From positions 4,168,282 through 4,232,281 of the forward strand of contig NZ_KE650771.1 in the NCBI RefSeq assembly GCF_000447295.1: DNA of 64,000 nt, written 5' to 3'. The translations under genes and the position numbers were made by a program. Below the pieces are notes generated by a model, which ran no database searches, had not been told where the DNA came from, and saw only the letters and a program-made list of their open reading frames with translations. This stretch comes from Fischerella sp. PCC 9431. GTDB taxonomy: Bacteria; Cyanobacteriota; Cyanobacteriia; Cyanobacteriales; Nostocaceae. How positions within the stretch are numbered: the stretch's first letter is position 1; the number at the start of each line of letters is the position of its first letter. Shown here piece by piece: positions 34,642 to 43,814 of the stretch.

Positions 34642-35415
34642 ATGGCGCAGCGCTTTGTGCGAGTTCAGAATCCAGAAGGGCAGATTTATTATGGTTTGCT
34701 ACAACTTTCCATGAAAGTGCAGGTGCTGGATGCTCCCCCTTGGTTACAAGGTCAACCCACGGATTTAATATTAGAACCAGATGCCTACGAAATTTTGGCT
34801 CCCTGTGCGCCTTCAAAGATCGTGGCTGTTGGCAAAAATTATGCGGAACATGCGGCAGAAATGGGAACTGATGTCCCTGCTGAACCACTGATTTTTTTCA
34901 AACCGCCCACATCTGTGATTGCTTCGCTAGCAAAGATTCAGTATCCATCTGTGTCACAACGAGTAGATTATGAAGGAGAACTAGCATTAGTCATCGGCGA
35001 TCGCGCTTTTAATTGCACACCCCAAGAAGCCCAAATGAAAATTTGGGGCTATACGATCGCCAATGATGTGACAGCGCGAGATTTACAAAGAAAAGATAAC
35101 CAGTGGACGCGAGCCAAAGGCTTTGATACGTTTTGTCCACTTGGCCCGTGGATCGTCCGTGAATTAAGCCCAGGAGCCAGACTACAGACTTTTTTGAATG
35201 AAGAGCCTGCTCCTGTACAATCTGCAACTATCGACCAAATGGTTTTTCCCCCAGATTACCTTGTGTCTTACATCAGTCAGGTAATGACACTGTTACCGGG
35301 GGATATTGTGCTAACGGGTACGCCTGTGGGAGTTGGACCTCTGAAAATAGGCGATCGCGTCCGGATAGAAATTGAAGGTATTGGTCGTCTGGAAAACACA
35401 GTAGTAAGTGGTTGA
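34642..35415 (+). CDS. Fumarylacetoacetate hydrolase family protein
   Basis: This 257-residue protein has the FAH C-terminal catalytic domain with the family landmarks KIVAVGKNYAEHAAEMG, FKPPTSVI, the metal-binding DYEGELALVIG, and NDVTARDLQRKDNQWTRAKG. The set GDIVLTGTPVGVGPLKIGD closes the active site. Family members are divalent-metal-dependent hydrolases, decarboxylases or isomerases of acylpyruvate-like compounds. Without pathway neighbours the actual reaction (oxaloacetate decarboxylase or acylpyruvase, for example) cannot be chosen. It ends three bases from the convergent Tic20-like gene. Confidence 0.9.
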   Translation: MAQRFVRVQNPEGQIYYGLLQLSMKVQVLDAPPWLQGQPTDLILEPDAYEILAPCAPSKIVAVGKNYAEHAAEMGTDVPAEPLIFFKPPTSVIASLAKIQYPSVSQRVDYEGELALVIGDRAFNCTPQEAQMKIWGYTIANDVTARDLQRKDNQWTRAKGFDTFCPLGPWIVRELSPGARLQTFLNEEPAPVQSATIDQMVFPPDYLVSYISQVMTLLPGDIVLTGTPVGVGPLKIGDRVRIEIEGIGRLENTVVSG

Positions 35416-35418
35416 TCA

Positions 35419-35898
35419 CTAGCGTGGCAGTTGCATGTATACTGCATTAGAAATAGCAGGAATTTCTGCATAACGCCCTAACAGCGACTGGATTATAGAA
35501 TATACAGATGCTGCCACTATTCCTAGAAAAATTGTTGTATATAGGGTTTGGATCGCAAAACCTCCAGAGGGAAGCAGTCCCACAATATCGGTTAGGATAC
35601 CGAACAAGAAAACTACAATGTCCAAAAGAATCGCCTGCATAGTGTTGAAACGAACAAAATGACTGATTTTTTCGTTTCGGACTACAAAGATAAATAAAGC
35701 AAAGAAAATAATCAGCCCAGCATAACGGACGCCGTAGTAAATTTGCAATAATGGCAGCAAGGGCAAAAACAACACTTGCACAGGTGGAAACTGTGTTAGA
35801 AAAAATCGACCATAAGCAAAAACCTCAATCATAGGAAGTAAATAAGGCAAGCAAGCAAAAATCCTGTCTTGAATCGTTGTAGACCCACGCCAACTCAT
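35419..35898 (-). CDS. Tic20-family protein (Ycf60-like)
   Basis: This 159-residue membrane protein has four predicted helices and the pattern of cyanobacterial Tic20/Ycf60 proteins: RIFACLPYLLPMIEVFAYGR near the start and HFVRFNTMQAILLDIVVFLF in the middle. Plastid Tic20 is part of the inner-envelope protein import machinery; in cyanobacteria its role is unresolved. The gene is convergent with the FAH gene, the two stop codons being only three bases apart. Confidence 0.9.
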   Translation of the reverse strand: MSWRGSTTIQDRIFACLPYLLPMIEVFAYGRFFLTQFPPVQVLFLPLLPLLQIYYGVRYAGLIIFFALFIFVVRNEKISHFVRFNTMQAILLDIVVFLFGILTDIVGLLPSGGFAIQTLYTTIFLGIVAASVYSIIQSLLGRYAEIPAISNAVYMQLPR

Positions 35899-35986
35899 AC
35901 TGCGTTCTCCTAAGCTTAAAATCCAATAGTCACATGACCCTAGAATAACGCAGGTAAGTTATTTATTATTTCTCTAAGATTTTGTT

Positions 35987-36184
35987 TCATTCTATGTTAG
36001 CAACACGGAAACCCATCATACATTCGTACTGATCTGGTTGACGCTCAGTGATTTTGCTGATGATATGACCGCAGCGTAGTTGACCTTGACGCCAACGGGG
36101 TTGACCACTACTATCAGCGAGCAGACAAGATTGACAAACTTGCTGAGGGGCAAGGATCTGATCCTCTGTTAAAATGACTAGCAT
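35987..36184 (-). CDS. Small cysteine-containing conserved protein
   Basis: This 65-residue protein has CQSC near residue 17, RCGH about 20 residues later and a further cysteine in YECMMGFRV. A small zinc- or iron-binding fold is plausible, though the spacing does not match a ribbon I know. GGAGGG precedes the ATG with good spacing, which is why I chose this start over one eight residues upstream. It follows the Tic20-like gene's 5' side in the same direction, so co-transcription with it is possible. Family not recognised by function. Confidence 0.7.
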   Translation of the reverse strand: MLVILTEDQILAPQQVCQSCLLADSSGQPRWRQGQLRCGHIISKITERQPDQYECMMGFRVANIE

Positions 36185-36656
36185 CCAATCCCTCCTGTAA
36201 CACCTCAATAATTTCTTATATTTCCCTTAAACCGGTATTTTGAATTCTAGATTGTAATTTAATCGCAGATGTATTTAATAATGTATTTAGTCTGCTCATA
36301 TAGACAAATGATCTTTTCATCAATTAAACATGTCTGAATTCTCGCTTTCCAAAGTCAGTGTGGAAATATGCAGTTGAGAACAAACCAAAAAAATAGAGTC
36401 TAATTGAGCTTTAATTTTATTGTATGTTGGCTCGGTTTTTTTGTAGTCAAAACGAATACATAAATTTATGAAAACCAACAAACACCAGCAATGATCCATA
36501 CTTGATATGTGGGTTAGCCTAAATAAATATATTGCTTGTGGTGGTTGGTTGTTGTTTGGAACAACCATTGTAGGGGTGCAAGTCCTTGCGTCTTTACTAA
36601 CAACTAACAAAGAACGACCCAATTGCGTACAAATTTCCATTCAAGGATAGCTAAAA
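36185..36656. other. Divergent intergenic region upstream of glyA
   Basis: This 472-bp region is AT-rich. It includes a degenerate copy of the GTGCAAGTCCTTGCG palindrome (about 36573-36590). A 106-codon frame on the minus strand crosses that repeat and looks spurious. Likely promoters for glyA and the small cysteine protein lie here, but none is clear. Confidence 0.5.
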
Positions 36657-37940
36657 GTGACTCTGACCAATTCAGATTTTTTGACCTCCTCCGATCCCGC
36701 AGTCGCGAATTTAATTAACAAAGAACTACAGCGTCAACGTGATCATTTAGAGTTGATTGCCAGTGAAAACTTTACCTCGGCAGCTGTACTGGCCGCACAG
36801 GGTTCAGTACTCACAAATAAATACGCTGAGGGTTTGCCTGGTAAGCGTTATTATGGCGGTTGTGAATTTATAGATGAAATAGAGCAAATTGCCATCGACC
36901 GTGCAAAACAGTTGTTTGATGCTGCTCATGCAAACGTACAACCCCACTCTGGCGCTCAGGCGAATTTTGCTGTCTTTCTAGCACTCCTACAGCCAGGAGA
37001 CAAGATCATGGGAATGGATTTATCTCATGGCGGACACCTGACTCACGGTTCACCTGTAAATGTGTCGGGAAAATGGTTTGAGGTTGTTCACTATGGTGTC
37101 AATCAGGACACAGAACAGCTAGACTATGACCAAGTTCGTGAGCAGGCGCTAAGGGAGCGTCCTAAGCTCTTGATTTGTGGTTATTCTGCCTATCCCCGGA
37201 TTATCGATTTTGAAAAGTTCCGCAGCATTGCTGATGAAATTGGTGCATATTTGTTGGCAGATATTGCCCATATTGCTGGTTTGGTGGTTAGCGGTTTACA
37301 TCCCAACCCCATCCCTTATTGTGACGTCGTGACAACAACTACCCACAAAACCCTACGAGGACCAAGAGGTGGTTTAATAATGACTCGTGACCCGGAATTG
37401 GGTAAAAAACTCGATAAAGCTGTTTTCCCTGGTACTCAGGGTGGCCCATTAGAACATGTCATTGCAGCGAAAGCAGTGGCTTTCGGAGAAGCTTTGAAGC
37501 CCGAATTTAAAACTTATTCCGCCCAAGTCATTGAAAATGCCCGTGCTTTGGCTGCACAACTCCAAAACCGTGGCTTAAAATTGGTATCTAATGGTACTGA
37601 TAATCATGTTATGCTTGTAGACTTACGGAGTATAGGCATGACTGGTAAACAAGCAGAACAGTTTTTAAGTGTTGTAAATGTTACTACTAACAAAAATACA
37701 GTTCCTTTCGATCCACAATCACCCTTCGTAACTAGTGGTCTGAGATTGGGTTCGCCGGCGATGACGACACGGGGTATGGAATTAGCAGAATTTACAGAAA
37801 TTGGTAATATTATTGCCGATCGCCTGTTAAATCCAGATTCTGAAAGTGTTGCTACTGATTGTCGGCGACGGGTAGCAGCACTGTGCGATCGCTTCCCCTT
37901 GTACCCTCACTTGGTAATTCCTGTGCCAGCTTTAGCCTAA
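36657..37940 (+). CDS. glyA: Serine hydroxymethyltransferase
   Basis: This 427-residue PLP enzyme interconverts serine and glycine with tetrahydrofolate, feeding one-carbon metabolism and photorespiration. The Schiff-base lysine is Lys231 in [13 protein letters not shown]. Other family motifs are [28 protein letters not shown] and [14 protein letters not shown]. It starts at a GTG with AAGGA upstream; length and motifs are normal. A 152-bp MITE-like element lies right behind the stop codon. Confidence 0.96.
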   Translation: MTLTNSDFLTSSDPAVANLINKELQRQRDHLELIASENFTSAAVLAAQGSVLTNKYAEGLPGKRYYGGCEFIDEIEQIAIDRAKQLFDAAHANVQPHSGAQANFAVFLALLQPGDKIMGMDLSHGGHLTHGSPVNVSGKWFEVVHYGVNQDTEQLDYDQVREQALRERPKLLICGYSAYPRIIDFEKFRSIADEIGAYLLADIAHIAGLVVSGLHPNPIPYCDVVTTTTHKTLRGPRGGLIMTRDPELGKKLDKAVFPGTQGGPLEHVIAAKAVAFGEALKPEFKTYSAQVIENARALAAQLQNRGLKLVSNGTDNHVMLVDLRSIGMTGKQAEQFLSVVNVTTNKNTVPFDPQSPFVTSGLRLGSPAMTTRGMELAEFTEIGNIIADRLLNPDSESVATDCRRRVAALCDRFPLYPHLVIPVPALA

Positions 37941-37949
37941 GATGTAGGG

Positions 37950-38119
37950 GGGTAAGGGTAGGCTGTTGACTTTGTTGGTTTTTAGTAAAAATGTACTATG
38001 ACTCTTTGTTTTGGTTAAAAGCCCAGCCAGTACAAGGTTTCAGCATAGTGGAGACCAACACAAAAACTGCATGAAGCATCCCCCAAAAAAGGCACAGAGT
38101 CAACAGCCTAGGGTAAGGG
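37950..38119. mobile_element. MITE-like element with 13-bp inverted ends and 9-bp flanking direct repeats
   Basis: TAGGCTGTTGACT (37959-37971) and AGTCAACAGCCTA (38098-38110) are perfect inverted ends of a 152-bp element. GGGTAAGGG lies immediately outside on both sides (37950-37958 and 38111-38119), as a target duplication would. Inner sequences (TGTTGGT and ACCAACA) extend the dyad. There is no ORF. The flank has other TAAGGG copies, so the duplication could partly be chance. Confidence 0.65.
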
Positions 38120-38231
38120 TGTAAGGATGTATGGATGTAAGGGTAAATATTTAATTGTTTTTCTTCCTCTTACACCCCTATACCCTTAAAAAACATACAC
38201 CTATGCGTCCATCAGCATTTCAAAATCCCAA

Positions 38232-39308
38232 ATGGCATGGACTCCTTTACATGTAAAAACACATCGTACCATCCGATCGCGTCACCTATTTGAACGTAAC
38301 CAGAATTTACTAGTAGCAGTTTCCGGTGGACAAGATTCTCTGTGTTTAATTAAATTACTGTTAGATTTACAACCAAAATGGAATTGGCACTTAGGTATTG
38401 CTCATTGTGATCATAGTTGGCGTCCTGACTCACAAGCTAATGCCCAACACATAGAAAATTTAGCTAAAAATTGGGGTATAGCATTTTACCTAGAAACAGT
38501 AGAAACGCAAGAGCGACAGGCTGTACAAACTGAAGCTACTGCACGTGAATGGCGGTATAAAGTTTTGAGTGCGATCGCCCAACAGCATAACTATGAATAT
38601 GTCGTTACAGGTCACACAGCAAGCGATCGGGCAGAAACTCTAATTTACAACTTAATTCGTGGTACTGGGGCTGATGGTTTGCAAGCTTTAACTTGGCGAC
38701 GTCCACTTGTTGATGGCATCATGCTAGTACGCCCACTTTTAGAAATCACCCGTGCAGAAACCGGGCAATTTTGTCAGGATTTTCAACTACCGATTTGGGA
38801 AGATTCTACAAATCAAGATTTAAAGTACGCCCGTAACCGAATTCGCCAAGAATTGATACCATATTTGTGCGAAAACTTCAATCCGAAAGTGGAATCAGCT
38901 TTAGCTCAAACAGCAGAACTACTGCAAGCAGAAGTTGAATACTTAGAAAAAGCTGCTCAGGAGTTGCGAAAAGAAGCAATGAGGACAGAGAAAGAAGAAG
39001 CGGTGAATATATCAACAATACTTTCCGTATCACCGTATCAGAATGTCGCCATGTCCTCTTTTTCTCTTCCTCTCAAACTCAATCGTCATGTATTACAAAA
39101 AGCCCCTGTTGCTTTGCAAAGACGGGTAATGCGGCAATTGTTACAACGGATACTTCCTACAAGTCCTAGTTTTGAGCAAATAGAGAAACTTACAGCGTTA
39201 ATTACAGCACCAAATAAATCGCAAACCGATCCATTTTCTGGTGGTGCAACAGCGAGAGTAGAAGGTGATTGGATCTGGATTGGGGAAATAGAGTCAAATA
39301 AAGGCTAA
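38232..39308 (+). CDS. tilS: tRNA(Ile)-lysidine synthase
   Basis: This 358-residue enzyme adds lysine to C34 of the CAU-anticodon tRNA(Ile), allowing it to read AUA. The PP-loop ATPase motif SGGQDS is at residues 31-36. Other TilS features are GIAHCDHSWRPDSQANAQ, VTGHTASDRAETLIYNLIRG and the RNRIRQELIPYL region. It is shorter than the E. coli form, with a reduced C-terminal part, as is usual in cyanobacteria. It starts 121 bases after the MITE-like element and points at hmpF. Confidence 0.95.
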   Translation: MAWTPLHVKTHRTIRSRHLFERNQNLLVAVSGGQDSLCLIKLLLDLQPKWNWHLGIAHCDHSWRPDSQANAQHIENLAKNWGIAFYLETVETQERQAVQTEATAREWRYKVLSAIAQQHNYEYVVTGHTASDRAETLIYNLIRGTGADGLQALTWRRPLVDGIMLVRPLLEITRAETGQFCQDFQLPIWEDSTNQDLKYARNRIRQELIPYLCENFNPKVESALAQTAELLQAEVEYLEKAAQELRKEAMRTEKEEAVNISTILSVSPYQNVAMSSFSLPLKLNRHVLQKAPVALQRRVMRQLLQRILPTSPSFEQIEKLTALITAPNKSQTDPFSGGATARVEGDWIWIGEIESNKG

Positions 39309-39338
39309 TTTAACGAATTAGTTAAGAGTCTGTGATTT

Positions 39339-41099
39339 CTATGTTTCTGCTAATTCTGGTTGAGCAAATAAATTGAGGATTACTTGACGTATTTGGGTAA
39401 TAGCATCGAGTTGAGAATCACCAATTTGTTGAACTTCAGCTAAAGAATCAGAAACGCTTTGTAGTTTATGTCGCAACCCATCCAAGGTATCCTGAATTGG
39501 TTGCAATGCTTGTTGATATAAATCGAGCTGACCTTGAGATTTAGCTGTTGTCGTTCGTAAAGACAGCAAGTTTTGTTCCATTGTTTGCAGTTCCTCACGC
39601 TTCATAGCTTGTTGTTGAGTTTGCTGCTCAATATTTTCTTGCATTTGATGAATGCTATTTTGTATTTTTTCTATTTCTGTGGTTAAATTTTGTAGTATTT
39701 CTGACTGTTGTTGTCGTTGTTTCTGGATTTGTTCGAGTATCGGATTTAAATCTAATTTTTCATCTTCTAGAGCATTGGCAAAGTTTTGCCCTTGTCGTCG
39801 CATTAGTATTGTTTTATGCTGCCTCAGAAGTGCTTGACGCTCTAGTAAATGACGACGTTGTCCCACCAAAGTCTCATTCAGCATTTGATAATGGTCTTTT
39901 TCATCAGCTAATTCAGTTTCTAATTGACTTTGTTCAGTTGCGGATGCTTGATGAATTTTTTGTTGTATCTCTTCTATAGTTTCTTGTTTATGTTTCAGTT
40001 CTTGTTCTTGATCATTAACAAAACTAGAGTCTATATTTAACTTCTCTTGTAAGTCCTGCACTATTTTTTCTAATTCTTCTATAGGCATTTTTTCTAACTT
40101 TTCAATATCAATGTCCCCAGAGAAAACTACATCACCAAAAGTTGCCGACAAAGCAGAAATTTGTTGATATAACTGTTCTTGGTATTGCAGTTGTTCTTCC
40201 AGTATCCGAACAGACTCTTGTTTATTATTAAGAATAGCTGTGTTTGTTTGTAAATCAACTGTTTCTTGTTCTAAATGATTTTGAGCTTGTTGCCATTCAT
40301 TTTGACGTTCAAAAAAAATGTGCGATAAATGGTCAATCTCAGCCTGTTGTTCCTCAGTTAATTTTTTTTGTTGTTCTAGTTGTTCCCAATGGGGATTAAG
40401 CAGAGCTTGCTGTTTTTCCACCATCTCAAATGCTAGATGTAGATTTTCCCGCACTATTTCTGTTGGAGCAACACTACTAGAAAGGCGATCAAGCAACTCT
40501 TTTAAGGTGCGACTTTGTTCTTCATCCACCACAATTCCTTGTTGCAACTGTGCTTGATGTTCCTCTAGGCGACGCTGTTCACCCCGTAAATGCTCCCAAG
40601 CTCCTTCTAGTTCCTGACGGTTACGCTCAATTTCTTGTTGCAATTTTTCGATATCAGCACGGGAAGTTTCCACTTCTTGCTTTTCTGTATCTAAGCGTTG
40701 GAAATCATCTTCCATCTGTTGGAGTTGTTCTAAGCGCGTTTCCATTTCGATCTCGCGGCGGTTCAGTTCCTGCGCTTGAAATGTCAGCGACTCTTTCCAT
40801 TGATCGATTTCTTCTTCCTTGAGTTTAAATTTTTCTAGCTGACGGGAAAAATTCTGCAAAATATTTACTAATGGCCGTCCCGCCTCTTGAATTCGCTGCA
40901 CTTGACGCTGAGGACTCAATTCTACCAGTATGAGCGCGCCATCATTTAATTTACTAGCCTCTTCAGCTGTAATAATTTCTTCTGATCCAGCACTCCAACT
41001 TTGGTCTGTCCGTTGACAAGCCAGAAGCTTTAGCTCGGTTTTGCTAACACCACCAAGTAAACCACCTTTCTGTTTTTGTACTTCTGCTAAATACAACAC
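39339..41099 (-). CDS. hmpF: Pilus motility/taxis coiled-coil protein HmpF
   Basis: This 586-residue protein has a globular N-terminus (1 to about 75; MLYLAEVQKQKGGLLGG, KLNDGALILVEL) followed by almost continuous coiled coil to the end. It matches the cyanobacteria-specific HmpF, shown in Nostoc punctiforme to locate to leading cell poles and to control type IV pilus activity. Supporting this, it is divergent from an hmpABCDE-like cluster. The start is a GTG; AAAAGG lies about eight bases upstream, and a second AAAGGA abuts the codon. Glutamine and glutamate together dominate its composition. Confidence 0.9.
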   Translation of the reverse strand: MLYLAEVQKQKGGLLGGVSKTELKLLACQRTDQSWSAGSEEIITAEEASKLNDGALILVELSPQRQVQRIQEAGRPLVNILQNFSRQLEKFKLKEEEIDQWKESLTFQAQELNRREIEMETRLEQLQQMEDDFQRLDTEKQEVETSRADIEKLQQEIERNRQELEGAWEHLRGEQRRLEEHQAQLQQGIVVDEEQSRTLKELLDRLSSSVAPTEIVRENLHLAFEMVEKQQALLNPHWEQLEQQKKLTEEQQAEIDHLSHIFFERQNEWQQAQNHLEQETVDLQTNTAILNNKQESVRILEEQLQYQEQLYQQISALSATFGDVVFSGDIDIEKLEKMPIEELEKIVQDLQEKLNIDSSFVNDQEQELKHKQETIEEIQQKIHQASATEQSQLETELADEKDHYQMLNETLVGQRRHLLERQALLRQHKTILMRRQGQNFANALEDEKLDLNPILEQIQKQRQQQSEILQNLTTEIEKIQNSIHQMQENIEQQTQQQAMKREELQTMEQNLLSLRTTTAKSQGQLDLYQQALQPIQDTLDGLRHKLQSVSDSLAEVQQIGDSQLDAITQIRQVILNLFAQPELAET

Positions 41100-41503
41100 T
41101 CCTTTAATCCTTTTGATGCAATTAATAATTGTGTTTTTGGTTATACATTAGATAATTGCGTTAACCTGCCTTGTCTAACCCAATTTTTAGGTAAACAAGA
41201 CAGGCAAAATATTATGTATAGACAAGAAATATCACGTCTGGATATTCAGACAATTAACTTATTGTTTATCCAATATTTTCTATGGTTGTGAGTTATGATG
41301 ACTACCGTATGATCACTAACTTGACCTAAGTATGTTAGTGGTTAGTGGTTGATCAAGGGTCAATAGTCATTAATTATTCTCCCCATCTCCTGTGTTCTCC
41401 ACGTCTTTACTGATCTCTCTTCCGAATTTTTAATTTTTAATTTTTAATTTTTAATTGTTTTGTCCCCCTTCCCAGTCCCAAAAAAGGAGCATCTTTTCAC
41501 TAA
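41100..41503. other. Divergent hmpF-hmpA intergenic region
   Basis: This 404-bp region should carry promoters for both directions. It contains an imperfect dyad (TGCCTTGTCT and AAGACAGGCA, about 41167-41213) near the hmpF side, and heptamer repeats TTTTTAA (41424-41457). AAAAAAGGAG lies about 14 bases before the hmpA ATG. Sigma-factor sites could not be assigned by eye. Confidence 0.55.
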
Positions 41504-42670
41504 ATGCAGGGAAATTTATATGAAATAGATATCCGCAGTATCCTGCAATTAATAGAATTGGGGCAGCGTACTGGACAATTATTTGTAGAAGCCCATAGCT
41601 TTCACAAGTATCCCCAAACTGGGAAAAATCAGAATTGCAAAAATCTGTCTTGGTTTGTATTCTTTGTAAACGGTCAGATTATTTATGGAGTCAATAGCGA
41701 TCGCACTTTATCTCGCTTGAGTGATTGTTTACGTCATTATCAAATTAAGTTACAGCCTGATGAAGAACAACTAGTCTGTTTAGAAACATTGAATGCACCA
41801 GAATATGCCTATTTATGGACACTATTAGAGCAAAATATTATTAGTCCTACTCAGGCTCGAAGTATTATTTCTAGCCTAGTGCATGAGACTCTGTTTGACT
41901 TAATGAATTTACAGCAAGGTAGTTTTGTTTTTGAAGTGGGTTCTGCACTAACACCACAATTAACGACTCTAGAGATTGCTCCTTTACTTACCAAAATCGT
42001 TAAGCAGGTGCAGCAGTGGAAGCAATTTTACCCCTATATTCAGTCTCCGGAACAATTTCCCATGCTCACTGACATAGTGAACCTACGCTCTTCACTACCG
42101 GAAGTAACTGTTAATAAGCTACAACATTGGGCAAATGGTAAAACATCTCTACGTCAATTAGCTCGTCATCTCAACCGGAGTATTATAACTGTTGCTCAGG
42201 CGATATACCCGTATGTACAACAGGGGTGGGTACATTTAGTATACTCAGACACCACTGAATCATTGGCAAATGAACAAGACAATGAATTTTTCCTACAACA
42301 AAACCACAAGCAACGCATATTATGTATTGATGATGCACTCAGCATCTGTACAGAGATAGAGACTATTTTGAAAACGCAAGGTTATGAAGCGATCGCCATC
42401 ACTGACCCTCTAGAAGCACTCAGTCTTGTTTTTCAATTCCAACCCGACTTAATTTTTTGTGACATTGCTATGCCACAGTTAAATGGATACGAGATTTGTG
42501 CAATGCTGCGACACTCCCAATCGTTTCGGAATATACCTATTATTATGCTTACCACCAAAGAAGGATATTTGGAGCGAATCAGAGCCACAATGGCGGGAGC
42601 TACCGATCATTTAACTAAGCCATTTGGGCATAGTGAACTAGTAATTTGTGTGGAGAAATATTTAAACTAG
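41504..42670 (+). CDS. hmpA: PatA-like response regulator (HmpA type)
   Basis: This 388-residue protein has an N-terminal PATAN/DUF4388 domain (YEIDIRSILQLIELGQRTG), a middle helical region, and a C-terminal receiver domain from about 265. The receiver contains the acidic pair in CIDDALS, the phospho-acceptor Asp in LIFCDIAMPQLNGYEIC, and the lysine in LTKPFG. PatA-family regulators act in heterocyst patterning or pilus motility; position at the head of a CheY-CheW-MCP-CheA cluster points to the latter. It is the first gene of the probable operon, 218 bases ahead of hmpB. Confidence 0.88.
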   Translation: MQGNLYEIDIRSILQLIELGQRTGQLFVEAHSFHKYPQTGKNQNCKNLSWFVFFVNGQIIYGVNSDRTLSRLSDCLRHYQIKLQPDEEQLVCLETLNAPEYAYLWTLLEQNIISPTQARSIISSLVHETLFDLMNLQQGSFVFEVGSALTPQLTTLEIAPLLTKIVKQVQQWKQFYPYIQSPEQFPMLTDIVNLRSSLPEVTVNKLQHWANGKTSLRQLARHLNRSIITVAQAIYPYVQQGWVHLVYSDTTESLANEQDNEFFLQQNHKQRILCIDDALSICTEIETILKTQGYEAIAITDPLEALSLVFQFQPDLIFCDIAMPQLNGYEICAMLRHSQSFRNIPIIMLTTKEGYLERIRATMAGATDHLTKPFGHSELVICVEKYLN

Positions 42671-42888
42671 AGTGGATTTTTAAGTAATAAAACAAACATA
42701 GCACTTGTTGATCTGGTAAAAGATAGAGTAAAAAATAATATCTACAGAACCAGTCAGCCTAAGAAACCTCATTATCTAGTAAAAGTGAAAAATAAAATTA
42801 TTTTATACAGTAAATGCTTACGGGGAAAGCAGGGCATGTTGCCAGTAGGGGCAGGGACGTCTACATCAGGAGGTAGATAGGGGCGTTT

Positions 42889-43254
42889 ATGAGTACAGTT
42901 CTGATCGTGGAAGACAGTATCGCACAAAGAGAGATGATCACAGACCTCCTAAAAGCGAGTGGCTTAACAGTAACCCATGCCAGTGACGGAGTAGAAGCTC
43001 TAGAAGCAATTCAAACAGCTGCTCCTGATTTAGTGGTATTAGATATTGTCATGCCTCGAATGAATGGCTACGAAGTTTGCCGACGATTAAAGTCCGATCC
43101 CAAAACCCAAAATGTCCCTGTAGTGATGTGTTCTTCCAAAGGGGAAGAATTTGATCGTTATTGGGGGATGAAACAAGGTGCAGATGCCTATATAGCCAAA
43201 CCATTTCAACCAACTGAGTTGGTGGGAACAGTCAAACAACTACTGCGAGGATAA
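42889..43254 (+). CDS. hmpB: CheY-like response regulator (HmpB/PilH type)
   Basis: This 121-residue single receiver domain has the acidic pocket at Glu8-Asp9, phospho-acceptor Asp52 in VVLDIVMPRMNGYEVC, and the conserved lysine in YIAKPFQP. It has no output domain and should act by protein contact as the diffusible or local response element of the pilus chemosensory system. AGGAGGTAGATAGGGG lies upstream with a strong Shine-Dalgarno. hmpC starts 13 bases after its stop. Confidence 0.92.
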   Translation: MSTVLIVEDSIAQREMITDLLKASGLTVTHASDGVEALEAIQTAAPDLVVLDIVMPRMNGYEVCRRLKSDPKTQNVPVVMCSSKGEEFDRYWGMKQGADAYIAKPFQPTELVGTVKQLLRG

Positions 43255-43267
43255 GGATAAGCAGAAC

Positions 43268-43798
43268 ATGGTTAATAAACCGGACTTTTTAGGAGGCAAT
43301 GGACAAGATCACTTTCGGCCGGAATTACGAGTAGAAAGTCCTGAAGGTGAGTTACATTTGCGATTTGTTATTCCTTCGCATCAGGAGTTTGCACTACCAG
43401 CAACTGGTATTCGGGAAGTCATCGAACTGAGTCCTGATCGAATCACCCCAATCCCTAATGCTTCTCCTTTACTTTTGGGTACTCTAAATTTACGAGGTCG
43501 AGTTATTTGGGTGGCTGATTTGGGTCAATTTCTAGGAGAACCAACTGTATTAAATACGGATCGCGCCGAAATTCCGGTGATCGCCATAGAAGAACTAGAC
43601 ACAATTGTAGGTTTAGCAGTAGAAGAAATTGGTGGTATGGATTGGCTAGATGCACAACATCTATTGACACCAACAAATGTACCGGATATAATGGCTCCTT
43701 TTTTACGAGGAGAGTGGTTATTAGATGCTCAAAACAAACAGTGTCTGCGACTACTAGATCAAACGGCAATATTACATAGTGCGCGTTGGGCAGGATGA
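43268..43798 (+). CDS. hmpC: CheW-like coupling protein (HmpC/PilI type)
   Basis: This 176-residue protein is one CheW domain that couples the methyl-accepting receptor to the CheA kinase. Family pieces include FALPATGIREVIEL, ITPIPNASPLLLGTLNLRG and VIWVADLGQFLG. The first 25 residues are an extra polar tail. It lies between hmpB (13 bases) and hmpD (16 bases), so the three are almost certainly co-transcribed. Confidence 0.92.
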   Translation: MVNKPDFLGGNGQDHFRPELRVESPEGELHLRFVIPSHQEFALPATGIREVIELSPDRITPIPNASPLLLGTLNLRGRVIWVADLGQFLGEPTVLNTDRAEIPVIAIEELDTIVGLAVEEIGGMDWLDAQHLLTPTNVPDIMAPFLRGEWLLDAQNKQCLRLLDQTAILHSARWAG

Positions 43799-43814
43799 AA
43801 CAGAGAGGTAAGAA

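Noticed and set aside
36320-36640. 106-codon minus-strand frame upstream of glyA
   Set aside because: It crosses a dispersed palindrome, has unusual composition and no recognisable domain.
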